Shown here one piece after another: positions 55,229-64,000 of a stretch of DNA of 64,000 bases. The notes below the pieces were generated by a model that worked only from the letters and a program-made list of their open reading frames with translations, ran no database searches and was not told the origin of the DNA. A program made the translations under genes and the position numbers. The DNA is from Scolecobasidium constrictum UM 578. Lineage: Eukaryota > Ascomycota > Dothideomycetes > Venturiales > Sympoventuriaceae. Position 1 is the stretch's first letter; each line of letters starts with the position of its first letter. The stretch spans positions 1 through 64,000 of the forward strand of contig AZYM01000313.1 in the NCBI GenBank assembly GCA_000611715.1, written 5' to 3'.

Positions 55229-56404
55229 ATGCCAAAGGTGCCAGTAGCAACGCTATCATGCGAAGCGTGTACCAAGGCCAAGCGGAAATGCACGAAGCAA
55301 CATCCACGATGCTCAAGATGTCAGTCACGGAATATCTCGTGCATTTATCCCAGGCCTAAACCTTCCTCATTCATCCCACTGGTCGATGAGAAGAGGCATG
55401 AGGAGGCTACTGTGGATGTGCTCGCTCCAATCACTCCTCAATCGCTTACCGACTCCACTGCCGGCGAGACAGGCGTCGATGGATCTGTCCGTTACGAGTT
55501 CGTGTCTTGGTGGTTTACAGCTCCGGATTCATGGTTGATCGATCAAGCACCTGGAGGCGTCAAGCGCATGCCACCTTCGGCACAAGACCTCGACGATGCT
55601 ATCACAACATTGCGGCATTGGTTTAGAGACTGGACTAAGGGTCGGCCAAATCCCTTCTTCCATGCAAAGCTCTACAAAGACTGTTTGCCAGCTTGTCTCC
55701 AAGACGCATATCTGACTCTTTCCGCTTATGACTCCGCCACATGGGCCAATCAGGAGACTATTTCCAATATTGTGCTACACAAAGCAGAAGGAGTCGTGCA
55801 AGCTCGCCATGCTGAGCCGTTCCAAACCGAGCTTGATCCCCGCGAAAGCCTCGCGTATGCACAAGCACTCCTGGTCTACCAAGTCATTGGATTGTTCGAC
55901 GGTCGCGGTGATCTTCGTCGGGCTGCGGAAGGTCACATCTCTGTCCTCAGCGATTGGATCCATGAGGCTGTGGAGAAGGCGCGACAAGCGCAACCGCTAG
56001 GCCGATTTCTTCTCGCCAGACGTGAGATTCTTGCAGATATCTCCTGGCAGACTTCTGCTTGGTACTCATGGGTACTAGCTGAAAGCATTCGCCGAACATG
56101 GTTGATGATCTCCATGGTCCAGGGAATATATCTGACCAGTCAAGACGGCATCGACCATTGTCTAGGGGGCATGATGTTCACAAGTCGCGTGGGCTTCTGG
56201 GAAGCCCAAACGGCGCTCGAGTGGCAGCAGAAGTGTACCGAGATCTACGGCGGGCTCGTTCGACTGACCGAGATGAACAAGTTGTTCTCAACTATCGATC
56301 CGACAGAGCTAGACGAGTATGCTGAACTAGTTCTGAAAGTGACGTTCAGTTCCGAGCAGCTTGAGCGATGGAAGAAACAATCAAGACAGCATCATGTGTC
56401 GTGA
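55229..56404 (+). CDS. Zn2Cys6 transcription factor, short C6 type
   Basis: Predicted nuclear regulator, 391 aa from the ATG at 55229 (MPKVPVATLS) in one exon. The zinc cluster lies at the N-terminus: CEACTKAKRKC...CSRCQSRNISC (CX2CX6CX6CX2CX6C), followed by YPRPKPSS. The remainder is helical and lacks the classic large middle homology region. It has DDAITTLRHWFRDWTKGRPNPFFH and SLAYAQALLVYQVIGLFDGRGDLRRAAEGH, as in short C6 regulators of transport or metabolism clusters. The frame is open 46 codons further upstream but without a good Met. Divergence from the SDR and proximity to the RTA1 gene suggest it controls them. Confidence 0.88.
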   Translation: MPKVPVATLSCEACTKAKRKCTKQHPRCSRCQSRNISCIYPRPKPSSFIPLVDEKRHEEATVDVLAPITPQSLTDSTAGETGVDGSVRYEFVSWWFTAPDSWLIDQAPGGVKRMPPSAQDLDDAITTLRHWFRDWTKGRPNPFFHAKLYKDCLPACLQDAYLTLSAYDSATWANQETISNIVLHKAEGVVQARHAEPFQTELDPRESLAYAQALLVYQVIGLFDGRGDLRRAAEGHISVLSDWIHEAVEKARQAQPLGRFLLARREILADISWQTSAWYSWVLAESIRRTWLMISMVQGIYLTSQDGIDHCLGGMMFTSRVGFWEAQTALEWQQKCTEIYGGLVRLTEMNKLFSTIDPTELDEYAELVLKVTFSSEQLERWKKQSRQHHVS

Positions 56405-56571
56405 GTCAGGATCAAAAAGCATTATGTGGGTATCTAGCAGTCCAGCAGCGAAATTCGCAACGCGTAATCCCTGCAAACTCCGAACGACCAAATCGACCGT
56501 CTTATCGCCTCATCTCCATCGACACCTTAGAATTCAGTCGAATCAAGCAAATAGCAACGTACTTCGTGGTC

Positions 56572-57715
56572 TCAAGGCGTGACGACAGGGCTTAACTCCT
56601 TCTGGCCTTGCAGATGGCGCCTTTCATTGGCTTTACCAGTCTTCTCAACAACGGGAAATTGATCTGGTGTCTCCCAGAATGGAGTCTTGTTCTCGGTCTT
56701 GGTGACCATACCCACCCAGTCAAAAGGATCGATGAATGTTTGCCAGCGTGGTCGCTTGTCAGCCCAGCCCACAGCCTCGCGCTCCAGCTTGTCGTATCCG
56801 AGATAGACGATTGGACTCGAAGGCAGAAATCGGCCAGGGTGAATGATGTTCAGCCATAGGGAGTATGCTGCCATTGGAGCGACCTCGAAGACGTAGAAGT
56901 ACCACTCATGTCTCAGGACCGTTGCGCATGAGCCATCACAACTCGCATTCTTGATGGTGTTCATGATGCTGAACTTTTCGACCGTGCGGTAGACGCAGCG
57001 GACTAAGATCAGCGTGGACGTGCCGTAAAGCATGATGCAGATCGTTCGCAAGTCCTTGGTCATCATCTTCGAGCGCACGACACGACGATGCGTCTTTGCA
57101 ACCATGAACATGAAGAAGCTCTCTACGAGAATCTGTATGATCGACGCAGCTGCTACGATAGCTGCACCACTCTGTAGTCGATCATTGTCATCGCCTGCTG
57201 TTGCCATACGAGCACCTCCGGCCGCTGTCAGGCCTTCCACGATCGCGCCGAGGTAGATGAAGAAGTACATGATTCGGCGAGGGTTGAGCGGCGAGTGCAT
57301 TGGCAGGTACTGAAGCATGCGACCGAGAACGTTGTATCTGTGCTACGTCAGTTCTGTGCATTGGAGGCCACGACATGAGATACGTACTCTGCAGCCGCGA
57401 AAATAGGAGGACCGCATATGATCAGGACATACTGCGCGATATACAGATTCTGGTTGCCGACATTGTTCGTGGAGATGGCTCGCATAATGAAACCGGCAGC
57501 ATAACATAGTCCTCCCCACACCATGAAGAACATCACCCTCCAGTACTTGTAGTGGCTGCATGGTATCGTTAGCGAATTCGAGATTGATTCTCGAACGATG
57601 AATCGTACAAGTTCTGCCATGCATGGAAGGCAACTGAAAGTCCTACGATCACAGCGAATGCGATCGCAATGCCTGGCTTGGGCTCATAAGCATAATAGCT
57701 TTCAACAGCTGCCAT
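56572..57715 (-). CDS. RTA1-family seven-helix membrane protein
   Basis: Fungal RTA1-like proteins (RTA1, RSB1, PUG1) have seven helices and are linked to toxicant tolerance or sphingoid-base and porphyrin export. Three exons are inferred: 57715-57609, 57555-57388 and 57337-56572, giving 346 aa. Introns of 53 and 50 nt (donors GTACGA and GTACGT) join WQNF to HYKYWRVMFF and AAAEY to NVLGRMLQY. Landmarks are the N-terminal YYAYEPKPGIAIAFAV, GGLCYAAGFIMRA, YIAQYVLIICGPPIFAAAEYNVLGRM, DNDRLQSGAAIV-type loop and ILVRCVYRTVE. The cytosolic tail has ENKTPFWETPDQFPVVEK. Seven hydrophobic segments are visible. It probably acts at the plasma membrane, and the substrate is unknown. Confidence 0.9.
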
Positions 57716-58632
57716 CTTGTAGGAGGATGTTCAAGCAGGCGTCGCAAACTGTTTACTGGATTGAGATTGATGATGAAGCTGCCACTCAGCAGCGAACAAG
57801 CCTATTTATCGTTCATCACCCCAGAGTACTGCCTCTCATCTCCTAGCTCCAACACGAAGGCAGATCCCATAGCGCAGGTACGCTTCTGCATCTTGAAGGC
57901 TTGTTACGAGTAATTACGGTTGCAAACGTGGCTTGGCTGCGTGGAATGCTCCCAAAGCGGTGACCTTCTCTGATGTTTAAGCGGATTTAGCAAGAAGACC
58001 AGGCCTGAATTGGCTGGTCTTCCGATCTCCTAAGCACAAACGAAGAGACTGAAGCGCCTAGGCGGCAGAAAACTCGCCCAAGATAGGTACGGAATACGCC
58101 TCTCCGCTTTGAAGCAGCTAAATATGCCTACCGCAACACGCGTATAGCCTTGTCACGCGTATTCAGCGTATCCGCATTTTACCTGCCCCTTGACATCATC
58201 CCAAGTGCGCCTCGCACGAACATCAACAAGCTCGTTCCTGATCCGCTCCAGCGAATCTCTCAAAAACGGAACCGATCACCGGAGAAGCCACCGATCTCAA
58301 TGTGCTGCCAACACCAACTTCATCATCGTGCATCGCCCTGCTCGCGTTTTGACCTGGCAGAAAACGTGGAGAAATCCTAGTCTCGCAATCGCGGTTCCGA
58401 ATCGAGCCATCTTCAGCGTCTGTGTCCAAGTTTAGCAGAGCAAAGAGCCTCATGAGTTCGTTGGTACGCGGGTAGATCTTCATCGTGCCACTGCGAGTGA
58501 CGATGGTGTTTCTTGGTGTTGGAGCCGCAATGCCGCTTCATCACGCAACCAAGCTGGTGAGCCATACTTTTGTGAACATATATAAGTGATGGCTTTCTGC
58601 AATTCTGTGGAGATGGCATCAAATCACCAAAC
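57716..58632. other. Divergent promoter region of the RTA1 and beta-lactamase-like genes
   Basis: About 0.9 kb. Short frames only. A TATATAA box at 58579-58585 precedes the beta-lactamase-like gene. Confidence 0.35.
58579..58585 (+). promoter_or_regulatory. TATA box of the beta-lactamase-like gene
   Basis: TATATAA is about 48 bp upstream of the ATG at 58633, a credible core promoter with a very short leader. Confidence 0.45.
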
Positions 58633-60351
58633 ATGTTTCGATCGCTAGCATTCCTCGCGCCACTGCTTGCGCTCCCATCAGTCTCGTCGCTGCCGACAGA
58701 TGACTGCCCGATCCTGGGACCCATCTTCCCGAAGTCGTTCGATGTTTCGCAAAGTGAAGCATTCATCAATGCGACCGAGCTCTTTCCAGAAGTCATTGCC
58801 GGCCTGTTCGAAACTGGTGCAGTGAACGAGACTGGCTCCGCCTTTTACATCGATGTCTTCTCGACGCAGACGAACACGTCGATATACAGCTATGGCCACG
58901 TGGGTTCTGGTGTGCAAACTTCACAGCAGGGTGGAGAGATGAGTGATGAGACAATCTTCAGAATTGGCAGCGTGTCAAAACTGTACACTGCATACGCAGT
59001 CCTTGTTGCTGGCGGCCTCGACATCTGGCGCGATCCAGTGACAAAGTACATTCCCGAGCTAGAAGGCAACCCACGAGACCAACCCAACGACTTCATCATC
59101 TGGGAGGACATCAGCATCGGCGCTTTGCTCAGTCAACAGGCTGGTACTGCTGGATTTCCGACGGAAGGCACCGTTTGCTTCACGGAAGGCACTTGCACGC
59201 GCGAACTATACTTTGACTGGATGAAGAATATGAAGAGGCCAGTGCACCTTCCCTGGGACCGAGCCGTGTACTCAGACAACCACTTTGCGCTTCTTGGTCG
59301 CGTACTCGAGCGTATCACGAACCAGACGTACGAGGAGAGTCTCATCAGTGTCCTCGGCGAGCCACTCGGCTTAGACGCTACATCCACCACCCTCCCGCCA
59401 AATGGCTCCAATGTATTCGCACTGCAGTCCGCCCTGGGCTTGGCAGGCAGCTCATGGGGCTTTGATGCTTTCCTTTCTGAAGGCTCGGGAGGCGTCTACT
59501 CCAGTGGTGCAGATATGCGCAAAATCGGCTTGAGCATCCTGCATTCTGAGCTCCTCTCCGTGACAGACACACACGAATGGATGAATCCACATGGTCATAC
59601 CAGCAGTCTCACGACCTCGCTCGGTGCGCCATGGGAGATCTTCCGACTGGGGCTTCCAGTCTCCCCAGGCAGCAACCGCACAAGAATTTCAGATTTGTAC
59701 ACCAAAGCTGGTGGCCAAGCTGGCTACGGCACCATCCTTGCTCTGTCTCCGGACCATGGCATCGGCTTCTCCCTGAACGTCGCCGGTGACACCGCCAGCT
59801 CCGAGCGCTGGATCCTCCGCAGTGCTGTGGGAGAAAGCTTTATCATAGCCGCAGAGTGGGCAGCCGCAGCGAACGCAGCCGAGAACTACACGGGTATCTT
59901 CGTGCATCCCGACGACGAGACGACGAACATCACTCTTTCCGCTGAGCCAGATAAGCCCGGTCTAGGCATGGACGGCTACTTCATCGAAGGCCTCGATGTG
60001 CTCACCAACATCTCCGCGCCATTCGGCCTTGCCGCCGCGATTCCCAGCTCGAATCTCTCTGTCCGTCTCTACCCCAATGGCATCGCTGATGCTGAGGGCA
60101 ACGTTGGCTTCTACGGCATTCCTGGCGTGATCCCTCGTGGTCCACGCTCAGCACTGGAGGGTGGAACGGGACTATTCGACTTGGGCTGCGAATCATGGCA
60201 GAATCTGGGTTTCTACTCATACACGGGGGCATACCCCGAGGGCTTCGTCATCAATGTTGCGGATGGAAGGGCTGTGAGCATTTCGCACCCGATTAGCAAT
60301 GTCACGCTGGAAAGAAGGAGCGCTTCAGGAGGCGGCACAGCAGGATCGTGA
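58633..60351 (+). CDS. Secreted beta-lactamase/penicillin-binding-like serine hydrolase
   Basis: Predicted extracellular class C beta-lactamase-fold hydrolase. In fungi such proteins act as esterases, peptidases or trans-esterases rather than proven antibiotic resistance enzymes. The single exon encodes 572 aa. The signal peptide is MFRSLAFLAPLLALPSVSS. The nucleophile motif SVSK (S113xxK116) lies in IFRIGSVSKLYTAYAVL, and the second motif is YSDN (Y213), with Asp in place of the more usual Asn. A C-terminal domain of about 150 residues (from about 420: TGIFVHPDDETTNITLS) is beta-rich, as in fungal lactamase-like proteins with an added domain. About eleven N-glycosylation sequons fit secretion. 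Start and length match this fungal class. Confidence 0.9.
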   Translation: MFRSLAFLAPLLALPSVSSLPTDDCPILGPIFPKSFDVSQSEAFINATELFPEVIAGLFETGAVNETGSAFYIDVFSTQTNTSIYSYGHVGSGVQTSQQGGEMSDETIFRIGSVSKLYTAYAVLVAGGLDIWRDPVTKYIPELEGNPRDQPNDFIIWEDISIGALLSQQAGTAGFPTEGTVCFTEGTCTRELYFDWMKNMKRPVHLPWDRAVYSDNHFALLGRVLERITNQTYEESLISVLGEPLGLDATSTTLPPNGSNVFALQSALGLAGSSWGFDAFLSEGSGGVYSSGADMRKIGLSILHSELLSVTDTHEWMNPHGHTSSLTTSLGAPWEIFRLGLPVSPGSNRTRISDLYTKAGGQAGYGTILALSPDHGIGFSLNVAGDTASSERWILRSAVGESFIIAAEWAAAANAAENYTGIFVHPDDETTNITLSAEPDKPGLGMDGYFIEGLDVLTNISAPFGLAAAIPSSNLSVRLYPNGIADAEGNVGFYGIPGVIPRGPRSALEGGTGLFDLGCESWQNLGFYSYTGAYPEGFVINVADGRAVSISHPISNVTLERRSASGGGTAGS

Positions 60352-60667
60352 TCCTGGTTGTCTGAACAATGATATCCTCCACTCTAATGTAATTATGCTC
60401 AATGATACACCGACATCTCGTCAAAGTTGTGCACGATTGCAGGTGATTCAACACATAGTTTTGACATTGCTGTAATTGTGTTCCAGATTCTAGACCGTAA
60501 CATTCTCGTGCTGTAGATCTGCCTGCAGTCTGGTCTGGTCACGCCACGAACACACTTCTCCGCCCCATGCACCTCTATACCCCTTCGTGAATCATGATCA
60601 TCTGCAATTACGCCCCTCAACATGCACCTCTCGCTAAGTCATCAACATTGTCATCGGAAAACTTCAA
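60352..60667. other. Intergenic region between convergent genes
   Basis: About 315 bp between two 3' ends. No feature was recognised. Confidence 0.3.
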
Positions 60668-62590
60668 TCACTTTCCCTTCCCAGAATCTTCCTTCAAGCT
60701 CACGATCTGGTTGAGCACAATGTCATCTTCCTTGCTCTCGACCGGATCAACAGCAAAATACGCCGTCCGCACAGCCTGAAACCGCACGATATTGTCGCTC
60801 GCTCCACTATCTGGGTTGACCTCCGCCTTGCTGCTCTTAATCAACTCCTTGAAGCCTGGCTCCACAACAGCATCCTTGTACACCACCTCGCTGTTCGGGT
60901 TGAGATGGTCTGCGTATCCTCCCGTCTTCCAGTCAAGGCTGTTGGGCTCATCGACGGTAAATAGAGGGTTATATGAGCGTGCTGTAACGTGTAGCGCGGA
61001 TGGCACAGGTACCCAGTGGATGAATGCTTTTGGCTTGAGCCTCTCCTCTGCCTTTGCGACAGTTATTGTGCCATCCTCGGACTTGGAGACGTACTTGACT
61101 GCGAAGGGAACGTTAAGAAGACCGACTGGTCGCTCTGGTGTGAGGCGGAAGAAGTCGTCGGAGTGCTCTAGCCTGAAGTCGGAGCTGTCGATCAATACTT
61201 CTCGCGTGAGCGGCACGGTACGTGAGCCTTTCGATGCGTCCTTTGGATCGAAGGGAATGGTGATGTCCTCATGGTAGTCGGCAGGGAGATCTTCGATGAC
61301 GAGTTTGAGGGGCGAGAGGATGAGCATGAGACGCGGCACTGTACGCTCTAGGTACTTGCGCACGCTCGCGTCGAGTTTTGTGGTCTGGATGTTGGTGTTC
61401 GCTGTGGTGACACCCAACTCAGAGACGAAGTTGAGCAGTGCAGGCGCTGGAATGCCTCGTCGCCGTAGCGCGATAAGAGTGTAGAGTCGTGGATCGTCCC
61501 AGTCTCGCACTGCAGGTGGCACAGTCTTCTTCTCAACGCTCCCGTCTGGCTTGGGCACATCAAATTCTCCGCCTTTGACCAGAAGCTGGATCTTTCGTTT
61601 CGACAGAATTGTGCCTTCGACGTTGAGACGACCATATTCGCGCTGCATTGGCCCCAGCTCGTCCGTGCCTGGCTTCTTCAAGTCGAGCATCTCTAGCAGC
61701 CAATCATAGGATTTTCTGCTCTGGAAGAACTCCACAGTGCACAGTGAGTGTGAGATGTCCTCGATCTGATCGCAGATGCAGTGCGCAAAGTCGTACAGAG
61801 GATATATCCGCCATTTGTCGCCCGTCTGTGGATGAGGCTTGTCGAGGATGCGATACGCCGGCAGATCGTGCATCTGAGGATTGCCCTCGTTGGGATCCGT
61901 GAGGCTCTGCTTCATGCGTAGAAATGCCTCGCCAGGCTTGTACTTGCCATCGCGCATGGCTCTGAACTCCTCCAGCGACTCTTCTGAAGGCCGATCGCGG
62001 TGTGCACAAGCATATCGCGCACCTCGGTTGTCCGGTCCACCACGCTGCATGTTGATCTCCTCTTTGGAGCAGTGGCAGACATATGCCTTGTCTCGCTTGA
62101 TCAGCTCCTCTGCCAATGCATACAGCTGGTCGAAGTAGTCTGAGCTGTGCGTGATCTTGAACGGCTTGAAGCCTAGCCACTCCACCATCTCCTTGATCTT
62201 GCGGAAGTAGATTGCCTCCTCTTTCTCTGGGTTTGTGTCGTCGAAGCGAAGATAGCAGTCGCCGTTCCATCTCTTTGCGAAACCAAAGTTGACTGCAATC
62301 GCCTTTGCGTGGCCGATGTGAAGGAAGCCATTGGGTTCGGGTGGGAATCGAGTGAGAACGTGCGGTACTTTCTTCTCTTCGTAGACGCCTTTCAGCCAGC
62401 CCATATCGAACATGGTCGCAGGTGAATCAGATGTCGCGGCCGGCTTCTCCTTCGGTCGCAGCGCGTGCTCGGCTTTCTTCGCTGCAGCTGCGGCCTTCTT
62501 CGCTGCCTTCTCAGCTGCGCGCTTGGATATCTTGGGTGCGCCTTCTGCCTCGCCATTGGCAGAGGGTGGATCCTTAGCTGGAGCCTCCAT
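60668..62590 (-). CDS. GLN4: Glutaminyl-tRNA synthetase (class I), cytosolic
   Basis: Charges tRNA-Gln with glutamine. The single exon encodes 640 aa. A Lys/Ala-rich N-terminal extension (KRAAEKAAKKAAAAAKKAEH) precedes the catalytic core. Signature motifs are PPEPNGFLHIGHAKA (HIGH, about 83-97), DTNPEKEEAIYF, the KMSKS-equivalent ILSKRKIQ (about 331) and RRRGIPAPALLNFVSELGV. The C-terminal beta-barrel anticodon-binding domain has VYKDAVVEPGF and VNPDSGASDNIVRFQAVRTAYFAVD. The fungal N-terminal tRNA-binding appendage seems reduced to the basic helix, making it shorter than yeast Gln4 (about 810 aa). Convergent with the lactamase-like gene. Confidence 0.95.
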   Translation of the reverse strand: MEAPAKDPPSANGEAEGAPKISKRAAEKAAKKAAAAAKKAEHALRPKEKPAATSDSPATMFDMGWLKGVYEEKKVPHVLTRFPPEPNGFLHIGHAKAIAVNFGFAKRWNGDCYLRFDDTNPEKEEAIYFRKIKEMVEWLGFKPFKITHSSDYFDQLYALAEELIKRDKAYVCHCSKEEINMQRGGPDNRGARYACAHRDRPSEESLEEFRAMRDGKYKPGEAFLRMKQSLTDPNEGNPQMHDLPAYRILDKPHPQTGDKWRIYPLYDFAHCICDQIEDISHSLCTVEFFQSRKSYDWLLEMLDLKKPGTDELGPMQREYGRLNVEGTILSKRKIQLLVKGGEFDVPKPDGSVEKKTVPPAVRDWDDPRLYTLIALRRRGIPAPALLNFVSELGVTTANTNIQTTKLDASVRKYLERTVPRLMLILSPLKLVIEDLPADYHEDITIPFDPKDASKGSRTVPLTREVLIDSSDFRLEHSDDFFRLTPERPVGLLNVPFAVKYVSKSEDGTITVAKAEERLKPKAFIHWVPVPSALHVTARSYNPLFTVDEPNSLDWKTGGYADHLNPNSEVVYKDAVVEPGFKELIKSSKAEVNPDSGASDNIVRFQAVRTAYFAVDPVESKEDDIVLNQIVSLKEDSGKGK

Positions 62591-62983
62591 GATTGTGTGT
62601 GTGCTTGTGGTATGGTAGTGTCAAGGCAGTGTGGGGATATCTGAAAGCCTCGAGCTTGGGTGAATGAGATCAGCGTTGAGCGGGCTTTGCACGCTTCAAT
62701 TGCCACTTCGGTAAGCGCGACAATATCAATTCGATGGTCCAGTAGATCAGAACTACTCGGTTTCTATGTGCATGAAAGAATTGAAGAGATGTGTTCAGTG
62801 TTTCTCTTTGTGAGTCAACTTCGAAGCATCTGTAACATTCCGCGACGTGCATTATCGATAGCACAAGGCTGCTAAAAAGCTACCCTTGTCTCACATATGG
62901 ACCACCAGGCTATCTTCCCGGGCCACACCTCAACAGCATGACGACTTGCCCCTCGATGCCAACACCCAGTCCAACTACAGTTT
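62591..62983. other. Intergenic region
   Basis: About 390 bp upstream of the synthetase and downstream of a hypothetical gene. No feature was recognised beyond promoter function. Confidence 0.3.
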
Positions 62984-63508
62984 CTAAAAGTGATCGGCAT
63001 TCTGATGTTTCCGGCGCAGCGTTTTCGTGCCTCCCTTCATACAGCTCATCCATCGCCGTGGCATTGGCGGTGCCTTCTGTGGACTGGTTGACACTTGGAC
63101 ATCAACCGGCCCAATCCGCTGATACTTCCACATGAACCATTCGTTCGCTGGCAAAGCTTTGCCCAATTCACTCATCATTTGATAGCGCAGTGCTCTAGCA
63201 GCACGCCCTGATGTGTTTGGGTCGTCGAGCAGTGGTGCATTGGCTGGGGCGGTAGGCGGAACACCGTTGACATCAGGATCTGACTGTGAACTCGGAGACG
63301 ATGTCTCTGCAAGAGGAGAGGAGCTTTCCGATGCTAAATCCTTCTCAGTACGAGCTATCTTGCTAGGGAGTCCCGACCCACGCGTCTGTGCTCGAACTCT
63401 GGACATGGAAGCGATTGTGAGTTTCCTGATCAGTTTCTTGAACATCGTGGTGAGCACCAAATCGCGGATGCTGATTTTCGAGCGGAGGCTTCGGCGGGCA
63501 AGAGGCAT
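62984..63508 (-). CDS. Hypothetical basic protein, 174 aa
   Basis: Not recognised. The start at the ATG ending 63508 gives MPLARRSLRSKISIRDL. The N-terminus is strongly basic and amphipathic (RRSLRSK, KKLIRKL), resembling a mitochondrial presequence or a nucleic-acid-binding segment. A Ser/Pro-rich linker follows. A more ordered C-terminal part has GRAARALRYQMMSELGKALPANEW then FMWKYQRIGPVDVQV and a PP-MPRRWM motif. No membrane segment. Unspliced as read; an intron cannot be excluded. The ordered C-terminal portion makes a real gene plausible. Confidence 0.5.
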   Translation of the reverse strand: MPLARRSLRSKISIRDLVLTTMFKKLIRKLTIASMSRVRAQTRGSGLPSKIARTEKDLASESSSPLAETSSPSSQSDPDVNGVPPTAPANAPLLDDPNTSGRAARALRYQMMSELGKALPANEWFMWKYQRIGPVDVQVSTSPQKAPPMPRRWMSCMKGGTKTLRRKHQNADHF

Positions 63509-63733
63509 CTTCAATGCACTGTAATGATGCAGACGAGCATCCGATCAAAGCGATGACCGTCGAACAGTAATGTGGTACCCAAGCGGCGGGAATCATTAAG
63601 AAATGTCGTGAGCGTGTGTGTAATAAGGCATGGTGGTCTTGTCATTCCAGGGAAAAGCCATCACCGCTTAGTTATCGATCGCTCCTTCTCCCTCGCAGTT
63701 TTGGACGTCGCGTCGTCGCTGCTGCCAAACATC

Positions 63734-64000
63734 TCACCCCACGAAGCTCCTCTCGTTCTGGCTGATCACTCTTTCCACCTCAACGCCAAAGTCATCCGCG
63801 CCTGCTTTCTCAGGATCGCCATATCCAGCTCTCTCAACATCTCGTGCTCTCCTTGCCTCATTGCGCCTCTTCTTCGCGTCCAATCGATCGTTGTCCTCCC
63901 GCATCTCCCTGATGAGCGAACTCTTCATCCTGATCTTGTGACCATATCTGTAGAACACGAATGGAATCGGGATGCAAGCATACTCGAGAAGAGCCAGCAA
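63734..64000 (-). CDS. 3' end of an MFS transporter, truncated by the window end
   Basis: The frame is open from the window edge to its stop at 63734. It encodes the last hydrophobic helix (LLEYACIPIPFVFYRYGHKIR) followed by a long, charged cytosolic tail (EDNDRLDAKKRRNEARRARD...VERVISQNE). The PIPFVFYRYGHKIRxxS pattern is the usual end of fungal DHA1-type multidrug or polyamine MFS transporters. The rest of the gene lies beyond the window. Confidence 0.72.
   Translation of the reverse strand: MLALLEYACIPIPFVFYRYGHKIRMKSSLIREMREDNDRLDAKKRRNEARRARDVERAGYGDPEKAGADDFGVEVERVISQNERSFVG

Overview
The window is nuclear DNA from a filamentous ascomycete (Pezizomycotina). The gene families and compact layout suggest a dothideomycete-like fungus, but that placement is inference. 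The evidence is many short spliceosomal introns of about 40-110 nt with GTAAGT/GTATGT-type donors and CTAAC/CTGAC branch-like sites, typical fungal families (Zn2Cys6 regulators, HET, RTA1, DUF829, neutral trehalase, LSB6-type PI4-kinase) and intergenic gaps of 0.3-2 kb. I reconstructed gene models by joining reading frames at splice sites and checking that phase and protein similarity were continuous. I could not run any search, so family names rest on motifs visible in the sequence.

Region 1 (about 1-36 kb) is mostly housekeeping or broadly conserved. In order: the 3' end of an unknown gene, neutral trehalase (-), MBF1 (-), a dienelactone-hydrolase-like protein (+), hypothetical proteins (+, +, -), a DUF829/TMEM53-type protein (-), an MFS sugar transporter (+), a type II PI4-kinase (+), a RAD5/RAD16-type SNF2 ATPase with a RING-like insert (+), a small secreted protein with an internal repeat (+), an MMT-type cation diffusion facilitator (-), a Myb/SANT-like protein (+), a GH16 glucanase-like protein (+), a GT2 polysaccharide-synthase-like protein with an apparent C-terminal frameshift (-), a secreted GH43-like hydrolase (+) and a protein with a STAND-type fungal N-terminal domain (-).

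Region 2 (about 37-51 kb) looks accessory and is the most interesting part. Two divergent paralogues of NtaA/DszA-type flavin-dependent (bacterial luciferase-like) monooxygenases bracket an amino-acid permease, a Zn2Cys6 regulator and a cytochrome P450. An alpha/beta hydrolase whose nucleophile codon is TGA lies at the left edge. The P450 start region carries a perfect 128-bp tandem duplication, and one P450 intron contains a copy of a dispersed repeat that also lies left of the hydrolase. I read this as a candidate catabolic or secondary-metabolism cluster, possibly decaying.

Region 3 (about 51-58 kb) holds a class II sirtuin, a HET-domain gene, then an SDR / Zn2Cys6 regulator / RTA1-type membrane protein group that may form a second small functional unit. 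Region 4 (58-64 kb) holds a secreted beta-lactamase-like serine hydrolase, glutaminyl-tRNA synthetase, a hypothetical protein and the 3' end of an MFS transporter that runs off the window. I found no tRNA, rRNA, CRISPR array or intact transposon.
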